Below are positions 5,367 through 5,848 of a stretch of 5,848 bases of DNA, in pieces. Source of the stretch: an uncultured Lachnospiraceae bacterium (GTDB taxonomy: Bacteria; Bacillota; Clostridia; Lachnospirales; Lachnospiraceae). The notes under the pieces are model-generated. The model was not told the DNA's origin and searched no databases. It saw only the letters and a program-made list of their open reading frames with translations. A program made the translations under genes and the position numbers. How positions within the stretch are numbered: position 1 is the stretch's first letter; each line of letters begins with the position of its first letter. The stretch covers positions 1 through 5,848 of the forward strand of contig CADCQU010000020.1 in the NCBI GenBank assembly GCA_902803635.1, in the 5' to 3' direction.

Positions 5367-5429
5367 GAACATTTACGGTGTCAGGTACCGGGACGAGGCA
5401 CCGCGGCATTTTTATCGTTCGGCTCCCTG

Positions 5430-5848
5430 TCACATAGCATTTACCGTATTGTTTTTCGCTAATTCCTGGACAAATGCCAGGGGCAGTTCCAGAACTTCCG
5501 CTATCTGTTCCAGCGTCAGCTTGCCTTTTTTAATCGCATTTTTTGCGAGTTCAATTTTCTCTTCATTAATCCTGTTTTCCATAATCTGGCACACTTCCTG
5601 ACGACCTCCTTCCGTTTCCTTAAGGATCCTCACACGTTCCCGTAGAATCGGGTTAAGAATTTCCTCGGCCCTCCTGCATGAGAAGTCATGCATTAGACGT
5701 CCAATCGGATTTCCTGTGTCCCGGTACTCCCCGTTTACATAGATAATGTGGCTTCCGTCCCCTAATGCTCTGTCATCCAGCTCCGCGACCTTATACTCGG
5801 CGTGATAAATCGGAAGGCCCCTTCCAAAAAAATCCTTCTCGGTGATAA
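5430..5848 (-). CDS. Rpn-family PD-(D/E)XK nuclease / putative transposase, C-terminal part
   Basis: The frame is open from the window edge to TAA at 5430, showing the last 138 residues of a protein whose N-terminus lies beyond 5848. The visible part has segments characteristic of the PDDEXK_2/Rpn family: ITEKDFFGRGLPIYHAEY, DGSHIIYVNGEYRDT and IGRLMHDFSCRRAEEILN, then the acidic/basic KETEGGRQEVCQIMENR stretch. The C-terminal helices (EEKIELAKNAIKKGKLTLEQIAEVLELPLAFVQELAK) are the usual short tail. The catalytic residues lie upstream and cannot be checked. The ATG at 5693 is internal, because conserved sequence continues upstream for 51 codons. Relatives of E. coli RpnA promote recombination, and many are annotated as transposases, though independent mobility is not shown for most. 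The visible part is AT-richer than the SNF2 gene and has no exact copy of the signature octamer. Confidence 0.9.
   Translation of the reverse strand, partial: ITEKDFFGRGLPIYHAEYKVAELDDRALGDGSHIIYVNGEYRDTGNPIGRLMHDFSCRRAEEILNPILRERVRILKETEGGRQEVCQIMENRINEEKIELAKNAIKKGKLTLEQIAEVLELPLAFVQELAKNNTVNAM

Larger units (their letters stand above)
5096..5429. other. Intergenic spacer between Rpn gene and SNF2 remnant
   Basis: I see no coding frame worth calling in these 334 bases. They hold a minus-strand promoter (5228-5256), the SNF2 ribosome site (5103-5110), one 10-bp copy of the signature word (GGCAAATGCC, 5133-5142), and an inverted repeat GCTTCGC (5334-5340) / GCGAAGC (5360-5366) with a 19-nt loop. 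The right arm lies within TCATTCTGAGCGAAGCGAA (5351-5369), which resembles short repeats I have seen in intergenic DNA of unrelated bacteria. No T-rich terminator is evident after the Rpn gene. Confidence 0.6.

Overview
This is a bacterial accessory region: several genes are truncated, one gene looks recently acquired, and a nuclease/transposase gene runs off the right edge. TGA, TAA and TAG all act as stops and starts have clear AGGAG-type ribosome sites. The gene families (AlbA/HATPase regulator, AAA-DUF4143 ATPase, SNF2/SWIM pair, Rpn-type PD-(D/E)XK nuclease) are common in gut, oral and rumen anaerobes. I cannot name the phylum. The leftward SNF2/SWIM/DUF6973 block is visibly GC-rich, while the rightward ATPase gene and the Rpn gene are AT-richer, so the window is compositionally mosaic.

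Layout from left to right: (1) 49-723 (-), the C-terminal half of an AlbA/HATPase_c_4/winged-helix regulator whose N-terminus is replaced by a 12-bp minisatellite (603-723). (2) 845-1054 (+), a 69-residue secreted peptide or the stub of a larger exported protein. (3) 1200-2543 (+), an intact AAA ATPase with a C-terminal DUF4143 nuclease-like domain, behind its own sigma70-type promoter. (4) A convergent junction with an imperfect hairpin and short tandem repeats. (5) 2613-3203 (-), a membrane-anchored or exported DUF6973-like protein with a 3 x 13-residue acidic/proline stalk. (6) 3274-~3930 (-), a SWIM zinc-finger protein lacking a conventional start. (7) 3917-5095 (-), the N-terminal, non-catalytic part of a YwqA-type SNF2 helicase that stops just before the helicase core should begin. 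(8) A 334-bp spacer with a promoter and an inverted repeat. (9) 5430-5848 (-), the C-terminal part of an Rpn-family nuclease, open at the window edge.

Genes 5-7 probably form one leftward transcription unit read from the promoter at 5228-5256. SNF2 (YwqA-like) and SWIM (YwqB-like) proteins are a known gene pair. Here the motor appears to have been lost and the SNF2 remnant is joined almost directly to the SWIM gene.

The most striking signal is not a gene. The octamer CATTTGCC/GGCAAATG occurs 11 times on both strands, in several codon frames and once between genes, against about 0.2 expected. It is absent from the DUF4143 ATPase and the visible Rpn gene. It behaves like a genome-wide signature word (uptake-signal-like, Chi-like or HIP1-like) of the host, missing from recent arrivals.
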